Below, piece by piece: positions 37,544 through 45,924 of a stretch of 54,891 nt of DNA. Each line of letters opens with the position of its first letter. Position 1 is the first letter of the stretch. This DNA is from Candidatus Altimarinota bacterium (GTDB lineage: Bacteria; Cyanobacteriota; Cyanobacteriia; Cyanobacteriales; Microcystaceae). A model generated the notes under the pieces. It was not told the origin of the DNA. It made no database searches and saw only the letters and a list, made by a program, of their open reading frames with translations. The stretch is from contig JAAUUT010000021.1 in assembly GCA_012031035.1 (NCBI GenBank), positions 1 through 54,891 on the forward strand, in the 5' to 3' direction. The translations under genes were made by a program, and so were the position numbers.

Positions 37544-37549
37544 TAATCT

Positions 37550-37843
37550 TTATTGTTCTTGGCGGATTAAAAAACCAGCGAGCTTAGCTCGTTCTAAAAA
37601 CTCACAGACAAATTTTTCTACTTCTTCATCTGGCGTTGAGTAAGTAGGATACTCTTTAAAACCTAAATACTTGGCGATCGCCTTTATCAAATGTTCTCTG
37701 GCAACAGTGTCGCAATCAATTTTAATCTGTACGATAACCAAGGGAGATTGTATTAATACGCAATCTAATTGTTCTTTAGTTAATTGGATGTTATACCAAT
37801 TGTCCAATTCTTCAATCGCCCACTCTCGTTCTTCTGTTGTCAA
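37550..37843 (-). CDS. Small unknown protein
   Basis: 97 residues: MTTEEREWAIEELDNWYNIQ, a central helix pair (REHLIKAIAKYLGFKE) and an acidic C-terminal helix (DEEVEKFVCEFLERAKLAG). No family recognised. Seven bases upstream of the membrane-protein gene, so probably the same transcript. Confidence 0.5.
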   Translation of the reverse strand: MTTEEREWAIEELDNWYNIQLTKEQLDCVLIQSPLVIVQIKIDCDTVAREHLIKAIAKYLGFKEYPTYSTPDEEVEKFVCEFLERAKLAGFLIRQEQ

Positions 37844-37866
37844 TATAATAATATTTTTGTACTAGT

Positions 37867-38116
37867 TTATAGATCGGGTTTTTCTCCAACTGCTTTACAC
37901 CAAGCCAACCAAGCCACGGGATAGTTATCGGGAAAATCTCGCAGTCCTTACCAATCCATTGTAAGCAGGGTCGTATTCTTCCTTTAACATTCCTTCATTA
38001 GCGTCAAAATCATCTCCTGCTACGTTCTCACAAATAAGAATGCCATCATCGTCTAAATAAATGGTATTGCTTGGTTTACCATATTCGACTAAGACAAATT
38101 CTCCCCACCTTGCCAC
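37867..38116 (-). CDS. Small unknown protein, frameshifted near its end
   Basis: The frame from the GTG at 38116 reads ARWGEFVLVEYGKPSNTIYL and ends early at 37925. A +1 shift (or loss of two) near 37942 opens another frame, RDFPDNYPVAWLAWCKAVGE, to the stop at 37867-37869. The second stretch is protein-like, so the true product is probably about 82 residues or a little more. Start is uncertain; the frame stays open further upstream, into the previous gene's end. Not recognised. Confidence 0.45.
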
Positions 38117-38144
38117 AGATTCGGGAATCGGCTCAGCAGAGCAA

Positions 38145-38942
38145 TCAATCGTAGGTTTGAAGGGAGAGATCGCAAAGGGATATCTGTTTAATTTCGAGCA
38201 TTATCGATTCAATACTTCCATCGGGAAGCAAAGCTTTGGCTCGATCGCTTATAGATGCAACATTTTCAATAAAGTATAACAATTCATCATTTGACAAGCC
38301 AAGCTTTACAAGCTCGCTCCAAGCTTCAGAGCGTAAAAAACTCATATTTTCGACTATATATTTAAGATCGCATCTTGAGGGACTTGACTCGACTAATTTT
38401 TCCCAGACTTCCTGATGCAAAGGTTTTACGTACATGATGATTTGCAGTAATTCACCGATCGAAGGATTTCGAGAGCGGAAGATCTCCCAAGCCTTTTTCC
38501 GTAAGGGCGCTACGTATTGAATGATATGAATTAAATCCCAGTCGTTTGGGGTTTGATAAAGTAGCTGCTTCCAAGCCTCTTCGCGTAGTGATTCTACAGT
38601 GACAATAATCTGTACTAACTCATCGTTGGTTACGCCCTGTTTGACCAGTTGATTCCAAGCTTTGTAACCCATAGAATCAACGTTTTCAACGATAAATAAT
38701 AGATCGGTGTTAGAGGGCTTTCTATCGAGTAGTTTTTTCCAAGCCTCCTGCCGGAGAGGTTCTACATACTCAATGATATCGATTAATAAAACCTCTGATG
38801 GCTCTTGTTCTTCAAAGGCGAGTAGCTTATTACCTGCAAGGTCGCGTAAAGGTTCTACGTAACGAATGATGTAACGCAAGTACCAATAGGGAATTTGCTC
38901 GAATTGTTCTAGTTGTTCCCAGAGGGAATGTAGATTTGACAT
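38145..38942 (-). CDS. Helical-repeat protein of unknown family
   Basis: 265 residues from the ATG at 38942 (MSNLHSLWEQLEQF). About seven or eight ~30-residue repeats with the pattern (D/E)L..II.YV.PLR.EAW..LL.R.PS; examples are DIIEYVEPLRQEAWKKLLDR and HIIQYVAPLRKKAWEIFRSR. Such arrays form alpha-solenoid binding surfaces, like HEAT or TPR, but this consensus is not one I recognise. The TnpB element ends next to its start codon, so the natural promoter may have been cut off. Confidence 0.65.
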   Translation of the reverse strand: MSNLHSLWEQLEQFEQIPYWYLRYIIRYVEPLRDLAGNKLLAFEEQEPSEVLLIDIIEYVEPLRQEAWKKLLDRKPSNTDLLFIVENVDSMGYKAWNQLVKQGVTNDELVQIIVTVESLREEAWKQLLYQTPNDWDLIHIIQYVAPLRKKAWEIFRSRNPSIGELLQIIMYVKPLHQEVWEKLVESSPSRCDLKYIVENMSFLRSEAWSELVKLGLSNDELLYFIENVASISDRAKALLPDGSIESIMLEIKQISLCDLSLQTYD

Positions 38943-38949
38943 GAGTGAA

Positions 38950-40338
38950 CTACCACACACTGCCCTTACGGGTCAGTGAGGGCTTCTCAAATCCTCGTAA
39001 GGATCTAAGAACTTCCATCGCGGTACTACTCGTTTTCGACACTGTAATTTTCCCGCTTCGGCTGTTTATCGTCAGGAACAGTCCCAGCCCGACGCGCTTG
39101 ATATTTATCGCAGCGTTAATGTCGCGATCTACCAGCAATTGTTCAATTTCATCCCAATATTGACGAATCGAACAGTCGGTGAAGACTTTTTCGTCTCTGT
39201 ACGAGAGAAATTGAGAGGTGTAGTTGGGTTTGACTGCCACTACCTTAGCCCCAGCTTTTTCGGCTATGTATTCTAAGGTTTGGAAAAAGTTTCCAAAAGC
39301 GGCATCTAACCAAGATTTGTTGAGTCCAGATTTGGCAGCTTGACCGTTAGGCAAATATACACCCGTTTCATCCAGTTTCGCTTTGTTGCGTCTAGTCAGA
39401 CTCTTTATGTCAAGTTTCTCGTGAAAGAACACTTTTTTTCCGGTTCTGACAACAGAGTGAGCCGTATGATAAGCATGGTCTTTTCGGGAGCGTGCAATCC
39501 GTTGATGAATTCGAGCTTCTTGTTTAGCAAGTTTTCGACGACGATTTGAGCCGCGTTTCCTTCTAACTTTGCGTTTTGATACATTGGCAAGTTTTAATTG
39601 CGAATTTCTAAATGACTTGAGCGATGGCAACTTCTGACCGTCTGACAAGGCTAGAAAATCGGCTTCATAGAGAACGGCATCTATGCCAGTTGAATTCTCC
39701 CACGATGGGATAATCTCATTAGTGCTGAATTCTGGCGCGGTTGAATCTTCGATGCAAAGATTGACATACCAACCGTCTGCCTTTTTGATGACCTGAACCG
39801 TTTTTAACTTAAACCCGTCTGGTAAGGGGCGATGTAATCGAATTTGCATTCCACCCACAAAAGGCAAATGTAACACCCCATTCTTGTCATCTAACCATGC
39901 TTGCTTGGCTTGTGGGAACTTAAACGAACGATAATCCGCTTGCGTCTTAAAACGAGGTCTGCCACTTCTTTTGCCATTGCTGTCACCTTGAATGTATCTG
40001 TCCATCGCTTTCTTAAGACGCGACGTATAAACATCTTGCAAAATGGTCGAATACACCGACTTGAAATCAAGCAATTCACCCGACCATTGTACTATTACCA
40101 AGTCCGTTTTGAGGAGTGGTAATTGGGCTTTGAGATCGGTGTAATATGGGTTGTCAGCCAGTTCTGGAAGATGACAAACTAACGGGCAAGAATTGATGGC
40201 ACACCGATTTCTCTCCCACCAATCGAGGCATTGACCCAACCAACGGTTATAGAGATAACGGCAAATTCTCAGCCATTCATTAAGCTTTTGAATCTATTGA
40301 GTGTATGGATAGATTCTGTATTGGTAGTTCAGCTTCAT
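38950..40338 (-). pseudogene. tnpB: TnpB RNA-guided nuclease with an in-frame amber stop and a decayed zinc finger
   Basis: The full frame starts at the ATG of 40338 (MKLNYQYRIYPYTQ), hits TAG at 40294-40296, then continues IQKLNEWLRICRYLYNRWLG for ~430 residues. RuvC-like residues appear: Asp in STGIDAV, Glu in KVFFHEKLDIKSL and Asp in LLVDRDINAAINI. The usual four-cysteine zinc finger is replaced by NYTSQFLSYRDEK...TDCSIRQY, with only one Cys left. A shorter product could start at the TTG near 40239. It is probably a degraded copy, unless the stop is suppressed. Confidence 0.85.
38955..38982 (-). repeat. Subterminal hairpin, left end of the TnpB element
   Basis: CACTG/CAGTG arms with CCC/GGG inside. 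It lies just inside the 3' end of tnpB, where the guide RNA scaffold of TnpB normally maps. Confidence 0.6.
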
Positions 40339-40437
40339 TGGTGTTATCTTGAAGAACGACCAAGGGTAAATGCTACGTCTAGATTAGATTGAAAAGAAAA
40401 TTAAGCAATGAATTCATCAATTCTATCAAAAATTCAT

Positions 40438-40468
40438 CCCACACTGCCTTTAAGGTCAGATGTGGGGC
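40438..40468 (-). repeat. Subterminal hairpin, right end of the TnpB element
   Basis: CCCACA/TGTGGG outer arms with CTGCCTT/AAGGTCAG inside. Same design and sense as the hairpin at 38955-38982. Confidence 0.6.
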
Positions 40469-40627
40469 TTCTTTTGGCTTTAGCTAAAAAACATTAAGCC
40501 GATCTTTTACTGATGCGATCGCATTGACGAATGCGCATTCATGTTTCGCACTCAGAAGTAAAAAAGGTTTTGTTTTTGGATGCGCAACATCCCAACCAAA
40601 CTTTCAGCCAGAGCGAACGCTCAAGTA
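40469..40627. other. Gap between the TnpB element and the DUF3102-type gene
   Basis: A HIP1 site and AT-rich runs, with some cyanobacterial interspersed-repeat-like sequence (GAACGCTCAAGTATCAACTG). No gene or RNA seen. Confidence 0.4.
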
Positions 40628-41752
40628 TCAACTGCCGCGATCGAGCGTTTCTAATTTCTCGACTTTTCTTTTGATTTTTTGCCAAGCCTCAACGATCGTT
40701 TGACATTGGGACTCCGATGGTTCGGCAATATAGCAGTTTAATCTAAGATCGTCTAACAAAGATAAAAAAGACCAGTCGCTTAAGTACGCTAGCATAGCTG
40801 TATCGTCTCCTTCAGAGCTAAGCTCTTTGAGAAATTCTTCGATAGTCTTACGAACTACTTTTAAATTAATCCCTCTATAATTTGTGGACAAATGTATTGT
40901 TGTTCCCAACCATTTTTTTGAAGAGTCAAGCCATTGTGAGGGGGGAGCAACCCATTGTGAAGGCGAGGGAGGGTACGAGAGCCAAACTCCAATGCGATCG
41001 GGCAATTGAGAAAGAAATTCTGCATCTTCGGGATGTCCGCAAAATAATAAATGGTTTTGTTCCTCTCCCCATCCACTCAATCGCCACCACTGCGGCTTTT
41101 TATATGGAGGAAGCGCCTTAACTTCATCTGGTTCTGTAACTCGTTCTTCTGGAGTCGCTTCGTTATATAGGGTTGGTGAAGGAGGTTGAGGGGCTTCTTG
41201 ATGGGATGGTGGAGATTCTAGTTCTCCATCAATCACTTCAATGGTTGAAGCGGGAAGTTTGGCTCTCGAAGAGCTTTTTGTAGCTTTAACCCTGTTTTGG
41301 GTCGAACGATGCTTGTGTATGATTTCTTCAGTTCTCTTGACTGTGACTTTTTCTCCTTTTTGAACTAGATCGATGACCTCCACTGTGGCCTCTTGTGGAG
41401 TTGAGGGGCGGCTTAAAAGACGATTTATTGTAGGGTAAATTCCCAAATCCGCAATTATTGCGGATTTAGGATTTCTCGCCATGTTCATGAACTCTTGAGC
41501 CGTTCGTTCCCCCCACGGAAAAAACGTCTCTCTCCAAGGAATCCATTGTCCGTGTTCGAGGTCTTCTTCTTTCATCTCGATCAACCACTGTCCTAATTTT
41601 ATACAATTTTCACTCGTCTGCTTGTATAAAATTATTGTTTCATTCATTAACCGAACAATCTGTTCGGTTTTTTCTTGGAGTGAGTGAGCCTTTTCGGGAG
41701 AGAAAACTGTAAAGTCAAATGAAGTAACTGGGGCAGGGACAGAAGTTGTCAT
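40628..41752 (-). CDS. DUF3102-type plasmid protein
   Basis: 374 residues from the ATG at 41752 (MTTSVPAPVTSFDF); an upstream in-frame ATG at 41833 is inside a repeat and less likely. Residues ~30-130 have the DUF3102 pattern: helix LMNETIILYKQTSENCIKLG, then QWIPWRETFFPWGERTAQEF and MARNPKSAIIADLGI. A Pro/Ser-rich linker follows and then an unknown C-terminal domain. Family members occur on cyanobacterial plasmids and are thought to bind DNA in partition or replication. Confidence 0.65.
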   Translation of the reverse strand: MTTSVPAPVTSFDFTVFSPEKAHSLQEKTEQIVRLMNETIILYKQTSENCIKLGQWLIEMKEEDLEHGQWIPWRETFFPWGERTAQEFMNMARNPKSAIIADLGIYPTINRLLSRPSTPQEATVEVIDLVQKGEKVTVKRTEEIIHKHRSTQNRVKATKSSSRAKLPASTIEVIDGELESPPSHQEAPQPPSPTLYNEATPEERVTEPDEVKALPPYKKPQWWRLSGWGEEQNHLLFCGHPEDAEFLSQLPDRIGVWLSYPPSPSQWVAPPSQWLDSSKKWLGTTIHLSTNYRGINLKVVRKTIEEFLKELSSEGDDTAMLAYLSDWSFLSLLDDLRLNCYIAEPSESQCQTIVEAWQKIKRKVEKLETLDRGS

Positions 41753-41764
41753 AGGAATTCGAGC

Positions 41765-41830
41765 TAGAGTAAATGCGTTCGCGTTGGCGAAGCCTGTCCT
41801 TCGGACATAGCGTCTCTGAAAGAGAATCGC
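41765..41830. repeat. Interspersed repeat fragment of cyanobacterial type
   Basis: GTTCGCGTTGGCGAAGCCTG followed by TCCTTCGGACATAGCGTCTC resembles repeats scattered in cyanobacterial genomes, with CTGTCCTTCGGACATAG forming an imperfect hairpin. It lies just upstream of the DUF3102-type start. Confidence 0.5.
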
Positions 41831-41928
41831 CAATAGTCTTTCTCTAGCCTATCAAGTTTTTTTTTATTTTTACTATCAAACCACGACAAGCGTCAGGCGT
41901 AAGCAACTCCCAGAGTATTTTAGACGAA

Positions 41929-42369
41929 CTACTCGCGCTCTTTTGACTGGTCTCCCATAAACTCTTGTTCGACTCGAACTAGCTCATCTCTTTCTAAGGG
42001 TCGCACCAACAGTTCGTTCTCCCTGGCAAGCCAAGAAAAAAGCTGTAATTTGTATTCTGGCATTTTCTGCAAATTATTGCGACATAAAAGATAGCAATAC
42101 TTACGGAAAAAGCTATGTCGGTCGTTAGCTAAGTCTGATTTACGTTGCTCTAGTAATTCCCACGCTGACAGGTGTTCGTAGCTAGGAGGAGCTTTTTTAA
42201 CAATAGTTCGCGCCGCAATAACTATCGTTATCGTTATCTTTTGATTAATTCCCCCCTGGGCGATCGCACGAGCAAGTTTTGAAGTAACTTCCTCAAATCG
42301 AGCGCGATTTGTCGGTGAAAGAGAATCGTAGCAAATCTCGAAGCCAAAATCATAAAGCATATTTGTCAA
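41929..42369 (-). CDS. Small unknown helical protein
   Basis: 146 residues, alpha-rich: SLSPTNRARFEEVTSKLARA, DRHSFFRKYCYLLCRNNLQK, and an acidic C-terminus. No family recognised. It follows the gene at 42574 on the same strand after ~200 bp with two hairpins. Confidence 0.45.
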   Translation of the reverse strand: MTNMLYDFGFEICYDSLSPTNRARFEEVTSKLARAIAQGGINQKITITIVIAARTIVKKAPPSYEHLSAWELLEQRKSDLANDRHSFFRKYCYLLCRNNLQKMPEYKLQLFSWLARENELLVRPLERDELVRVEQEFMGDQSKERE

Positions 42370-42462
42370 AGAGGCTCCATCTTTTTCTACTTAGAAACTA
42401 ATGGCGCTCAACCAGTACAGTTTCTAAGGTTTCTTGAGTCTGGAGCCAGCTTTAATAGCTCC

Positions 42463-42499
42463 CATGAAATATGGGAATTTTTTGTCGTATTTGCCGACA
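42463..42499 (-). terminator. Two small hairpins downstream of the 42574 gene
   Basis: TCCCATGAAATATGGGA and TTGTCG(TATTTGC)CGACAA stand side by side. Both can fold in the transcript that runs leftward from the 42574-45923 series. They are possible terminators or processing sites; a T run is present only on one side. Confidence 0.4.
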
Positions 42500-42573
42500 A
42501 TTTACAATTATAGGAGACAAGCATCTTTAAGTCGAAGATAATAGGTTTCTGCTAATCTGTACAAAGATCGTTT

Positions 42574-42972
42574 TTAAATTTCCCCCTTGGAATCACCTAG
42601 AACACCGACAGCGATCGCACGAATTAAATGAAGCGCATCGATAAAATCAGGAACGATAACATCATTGGAGTTAGGAATTACTGGATTGGGTAGCAGAATT
42701 TCACTCTCATCACACCAAAAGGTAAACGAAACACTTCTTCCCTGTTGGTCAGACCAATCACAACCCAGAAATTCAGCGCTATTCCCTTGATATCGATATG
42801 GCATTAGTCGAAAAGACGGATTCTCCTGAAGTTTTCCTAATATAGCTTCAATTGCTCTTTGAACAAAGGCAACTGCCTCATCAGAAAATTCAACATGGCC
42901 ATTTTCGTCTGCATTCACTAGATAGGGATTCTCTAAAAACTCTGATTTATCCATTAGTGCGGAAGTTTTCAA
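42574..42972 (-). CDS. Small unknown protein
   Basis: 132 residues; the start (or ATG at 42954, MDKSEFLENPYLVNADENG) overlaps the end of the preceding gene by up to 26 bp. Mixed alpha/beta with an acidic patch and RYQGNSAEFLGCDWSDQQGR. Not recognised. Translational coupling to the module-family gene at 42947 suggests a related job. Confidence 0.45.
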   Translation of the reverse strand: MKTSALMDKSEFLENPYLVNADENGHVEFSDEAVAFVQRAIEAILGKLQENPSFRLMPYRYQGNSAEFLGCDWSDQQGRSVSFTFWCDESEILLPNPVIPNSNDVIVPDFIDALHLIRAIAVGVLGDSKGEI

Positions 42973-43567
42973 AATCCTTTAAATCAAGAAATTTAAACTG
43001 ATTAGGAAAGTTTTGAGCCAAATATTGCCAATGACATTGCAAATGCTGTTTGGTTTCAAACATGGCTGTTTGAACGATCTCAGTGTTGTATTCGAGCGTA
43101 TAGTCGTCAATTATCCAAAAAGCATCTTGTAATTGAAGAGAAAGAGAATATTCATAGGTAGAGAGCAAAAATGTCGTTTGACGAAGGGGAATGGTTGACT
43201 GCAACTGTACCAATAAACTTTTAACTTGAGGATCGTTTTCTAAAAAGTTAAGACGTTCTAACAAGTTTTGATGAAGTTTGCGATCTTCTGGTTCGACAAT
43301 AAGATTTTTTGCCCATCTCGAATCTCTTACATAACAATATTCAACTTTTCTGCCTAGTTCTAGCTCAACTAAAGCGATCGCTTGATTGAAAGAGGCACAA
43401 TCAAATTTTTGACCGTCGCTCCTCACCGCATTGCAACCGTCCCACTCTCCTTTAAGATAAAACGCGATCTCGGAAGCTGCTTCAACACTGTTGAAAAGTA
43501 CAGTCAGATCGAGGAAATTACTCATTGGCTGTAAACTACCCTGCCATCGGATGCAGATTTGACCCAA
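42947..43567 (-). CDS. Unknown protein, paralogue of the 33731 protein
   Basis: 206 residues; start may be the ATG at 43525 (MSNFLDLTVLFN). The module is VLFNSVEAASEIAFYLKGEW DGCNAV, and the second part has NDPQVKSLLVQLQSTIPL and STYEYSLSLQLQDAFWIIDD. It matches the protein at 33731-34324 along most of its length, but the CxxGEYC pair is lost here (YCYVRDSR). It overlaps both neighbours by ~30 bp. Function unknown. Confidence 0.6.
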   Translation of the reverse strand: MGQICIRWQGSLQPMSNFLDLTVLFNSVEAASEIAFYLKGEWDGCNAVRSDGQKFDCASFNQAIALVELELGRKVEYCYVRDSRWAKNLIVEPEDRKLHQNLLERLNFLENDPQVKSLLVQLQSTIPLRQTTFLLSTYEYSLSLQLQDAFWIIDDYTLEYNTEIVQTAMFETKQHLQCHWQYLAQNFPNQFKFLDLKDFENFRTNG

Positions 43568-44759
43568 ACAGCGTTCGCCCTACTTCGGAAAGCTTTTGCC
43601 CAAGTTGAGAGGGGATTGAAACGAATGCTTCTGATGATTTTGGGGACTCCCGAAGACGCTCAAGGGCAGAAGCCGGAAATTGCTTGTAATCTCCGTTATC
43701 AAGTCTTACCCACCAAGCATTTGTGCTTCGTCCTTTAATGATTCCCGTACACCCGTAATAATCTCTGTATTCCCCTTTATCAACAAGGCGAACTCGCTCC
43801 TGAATCTTTAATGGCAAGTCCTTGATAATTTGTTCACTTTCTGAATTGGGAGCTAGTTCCGCTCCCGATGATTCGACCGGAGTAATATCGACAGTTTGAA
43901 CGTTCTCCCCACTTTCAAAAGGCTCCCATAAGGTTAAGTCAAATACATCTCCCTCATCTGATGAAGTCCGCTCGGATTGAACTAAAGTCTTTTCTACAAT
44001 GAGTGGCTCGGCGTTCGGAGCCGATGGTGTGATGGCGGTGACTTCCACGGTCGTTAGGCTCGCCTCGCTTGATTGTGTGTGGTTTCGCAAAGCTACGTTT
44101 TCAAGCTCTAGTTGTCGAATACGTTCTCTTGCCGCTTGAGATTCAAGCTCAAGCGCTTGCAGTGCTTCTTGAACTTCTCGCTCGACTTCTGTTCGCGAAT
44201 ATCGTTTAATTCTCGGCTTTGGCAGTATTTGTGCGATGGGATATCCCCGTTCTCTTAAAATCTCGATGACATCATCAGTTGTTACCGATTTGGCACTAGC
44301 ACCGTTCGTTCGCAAGGCTAATTGTCGGATCTCATCGATGCGTTCGCCATCCAAATCGAACGAACGAGCAATTAAATCCCAATCTTCTGATGTTATTGTT
44401 CTCCCAAAACTTAACTTTTGGGGAGCGATAAACTTGCTTATAATACGCGAGAGTTTGCCTACACTAAGTTGTCCCTTTTGTAAAGCTTCAAGACAACTAT
44501 TAAGCGTATTGAGTGGCACTTTAGCTAATCTACTTGCTAAAGGAAGCGTCCAATACGGAAAGTTTATCTGATTAACTGCCTGTATTTGACCGATAGAAAG
44601 CGCTCGCCACCACTTAGAGAACGCGATCGCTCCTTGATAAAGTGGCTTTCCGTACACTTGTACTAATTCGCGTTCTTCAGTCGGTCTGGCCAAAAACGCT
44701 GTTCCCCAACTAACAATCGTTTGCAAAGATTGCTGGGGAAGAATTTCTGCTTGTTGCAT
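43536..44759 (-). CDS. Coiled-coil protein with an SH3-like tail
   Basis: 407 residues. The N-terminal ~190 residues are helical (DWDLIARSFDLDGERIDEIR and DDVIEILRERGYPIAQI). A coiled coil follows near 195-240 (YSRTEVEREVQEALQALELE), then an acidic Ser/Thr linker and an SH3/KOW-like segment near 345 (VRLVDKGEYRDYYGCTGIIK). The gene at 44760 has the same helical-domain plus coiled-coil order, so the two are tandem paralogues. The ATG follows the previous stop directly. Role unknown, possibly DNA maintenance. Confidence 0.6.
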   Translation of the reverse strand: MQQAEILPQQSLQTIVSWGTAFLARPTEERELVQVYGKPLYQGAIAFSKWWRALSIGQIQAVNQINFPYWTLPLASRLAKVPLNTLNSCLEALQKGQLSVGKLSRIISKFIAPQKLSFGRTITSEDWDLIARSFDLDGERIDEIRQLALRTNGASAKSVTTDDVIEILRERGYPIAQILPKPRIKRYSRTEVEREVQEALQALELESQAARERIRQLELENVALRNHTQSSEASLTTVEVTAITPSAPNAEPLIVEKTLVQSERTSSDEGDVFDLTLWEPFESGENVQTVDITPVESSGAELAPNSESEQIIKDLPLKIQERVRLVDKGEYRDYYGCTGIIKGRSTNAWWVRLDNGDYKQFPASALERLRESPKSSEAFVSIPSQLGQKLSEVGRTLFGSNLHPMAG

Positions 44760-45923
44760 TTATCTTCTCCCGAATCCTTTTACGGTTGCTGAAGTCGAGA
44801 GGCTTCTGGTGTTTCCAAAACCTTTTGAAAGCGGATGGCTGTCGTTCTTGCGTTTTCTCCAGTCATCCATCTCGTAACATTTTCCCGTGTGTGCAAGTGG
44901 GTTAGTTATCTCTCGTGCGGCAATGGCAATTTCAAGCGAGGGTTTGCCAATCTCAAGTGGCTCCTTGGTAGGATGAAACAGTGAATCAGGGGGGGCAACT
45001 ATGGGGGAAAGATCTTCTATCTTGAGGGAATTTGAAGTCGATGGAGTTTGAGAAGTCATCGATTTTTGAGCGTCTTCAAGTAACTTTTTAAGCCACTCAA
45101 TTTGTTTCTCTTTCTCGGCAATTTCTACTTCTTTTTCTTTTAAGGCTTCATTTTGCTCTTTTAGGATTTGAAGCTCGGCATCCTTTTGGGCTAGTTCTTG
45201 TTTTAGAGTTAAAGTTGCTTCTTCAACTGCGCGATCGCGATCCGATTGGGTGTAGAGTTTCTTTTCGGTCGGGGGTGCTTTCTCTTTAACTGTATCGATG
45301 GCACTGGTATTGTATCCGAATTCGTTTAAAGCCGCGATCGCATCTTCTAAATATACTTCTCTGTTTGAGGTTTTGGCGATTTCAATAGCCAGGGAGCGTA
45401 CCGAGTCAAAACGCGATCGCTCTACTCTCGTCACCGAGTAAATATAAACCCAATCGGCTATCTCAAGCGGTTGGCTATTGTAGACCTTTCTGATTCCTTT
45501 GCTGGCATTGACAAGAAGGGTTAATTCTTCTTTGGTTTCTTTCTTCTTTCTATGCTTTCTTTGTTTTCTGAGTAACTCTGCTCCCCAGAAGAAAACGTCT
45601 AAAACTTTTAGATTTAGCTCGGTGAGGATAGTTAAAGCATTAAAGCTCCAATTTTCGACATAAGTTGTCATAAATAGCTGCCAAACACGAGGCAGACTAT
45701 TATAGAATTCGTAAATTTTCAAAGCCGCTTTAGTGACGTGACCGGGGTTTCCTTCAAGCGCGAGCCAAGAATTAAAATCTATCGTTCCTTGCTCGTCCCC
45801 GCTAAAACTACAGCAACTTGTTTTGAAGCGGTCGGCTCGTTCGCCAAATTTTAAAATGAAGTCGAAATTGCGCTTGAAAAAACGGATTGAGGTTTGTGTG
45901 AGTTTCTTCGCTTCCTTCCCCAA
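44760..45923 (-). CDS. Coiled-coil protein, tandem relative of the preceding gene
   Basis: 387 residues from a TTG one base after the receiver-protein stop. Helical N-terminal domain, then a segment (LEDAIAALNEFGYNTSAID) that aligns with DDVIEILRERGYPIAQI of the next gene. Then a long coiled coil near 225-290 (AVEEATLTLKQELAQKDAEL) and a basic, disordered tail. Tightly packed with its neighbours, so an operon. No named family. Confidence 0.6.
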   Translation of the reverse strand: MGKEAKKLTQTSIRFFKRNFDFILKFGERADRFKTSCCSFSGDEQGTIDFNSWLALEGNPGHVTKAALKIYEFYNSLPRVWQLFMTTYVENWSFNALTILTELNLKVLDVFFWGAELLRKQRKHRKKKETKEELTLLVNASKGIRKVYNSQPLEIADWVYIYSVTRVERSRFDSVRSLAIEIAKTSNREVYLEDAIAALNEFGYNTSAIDTVKEKAPPTEKKLYTQSDRDRAVEEATLTLKQELAQKDAELQILKEQNEALKEKEVEIAEKEKQIEWLKKLLEDAQKSMTSQTPSTSNSLKIEDLSPIVAPPDSLFHPTKEPLEIGKPSLEIAIAAREITNPLAHTGKCYEMDDWRKRKNDSHPLSKGFGNTRSLSTSATVKGFGRR

Positions 45924-45924
45924 T

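Larger units (their letters stand above)
38945..40460 (-). mobile_element. TnpB-only IS200/IS605-type element
   Basis: Both ends carry related subterminal hairpins in the same sense: CACACTGCCCTTACGGGTCA with TGAGGG near 38955-38982, and CCCACACTGCCTTTAAGGTC with AGATGTGGGG near 40438-40468. Between them only a tnpB gene is found; no tnpA transposase is present. Non-autonomous elements of this kind rely on a TnpA in trans. Outer boundaries are approximate. Confidence 0.75.
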
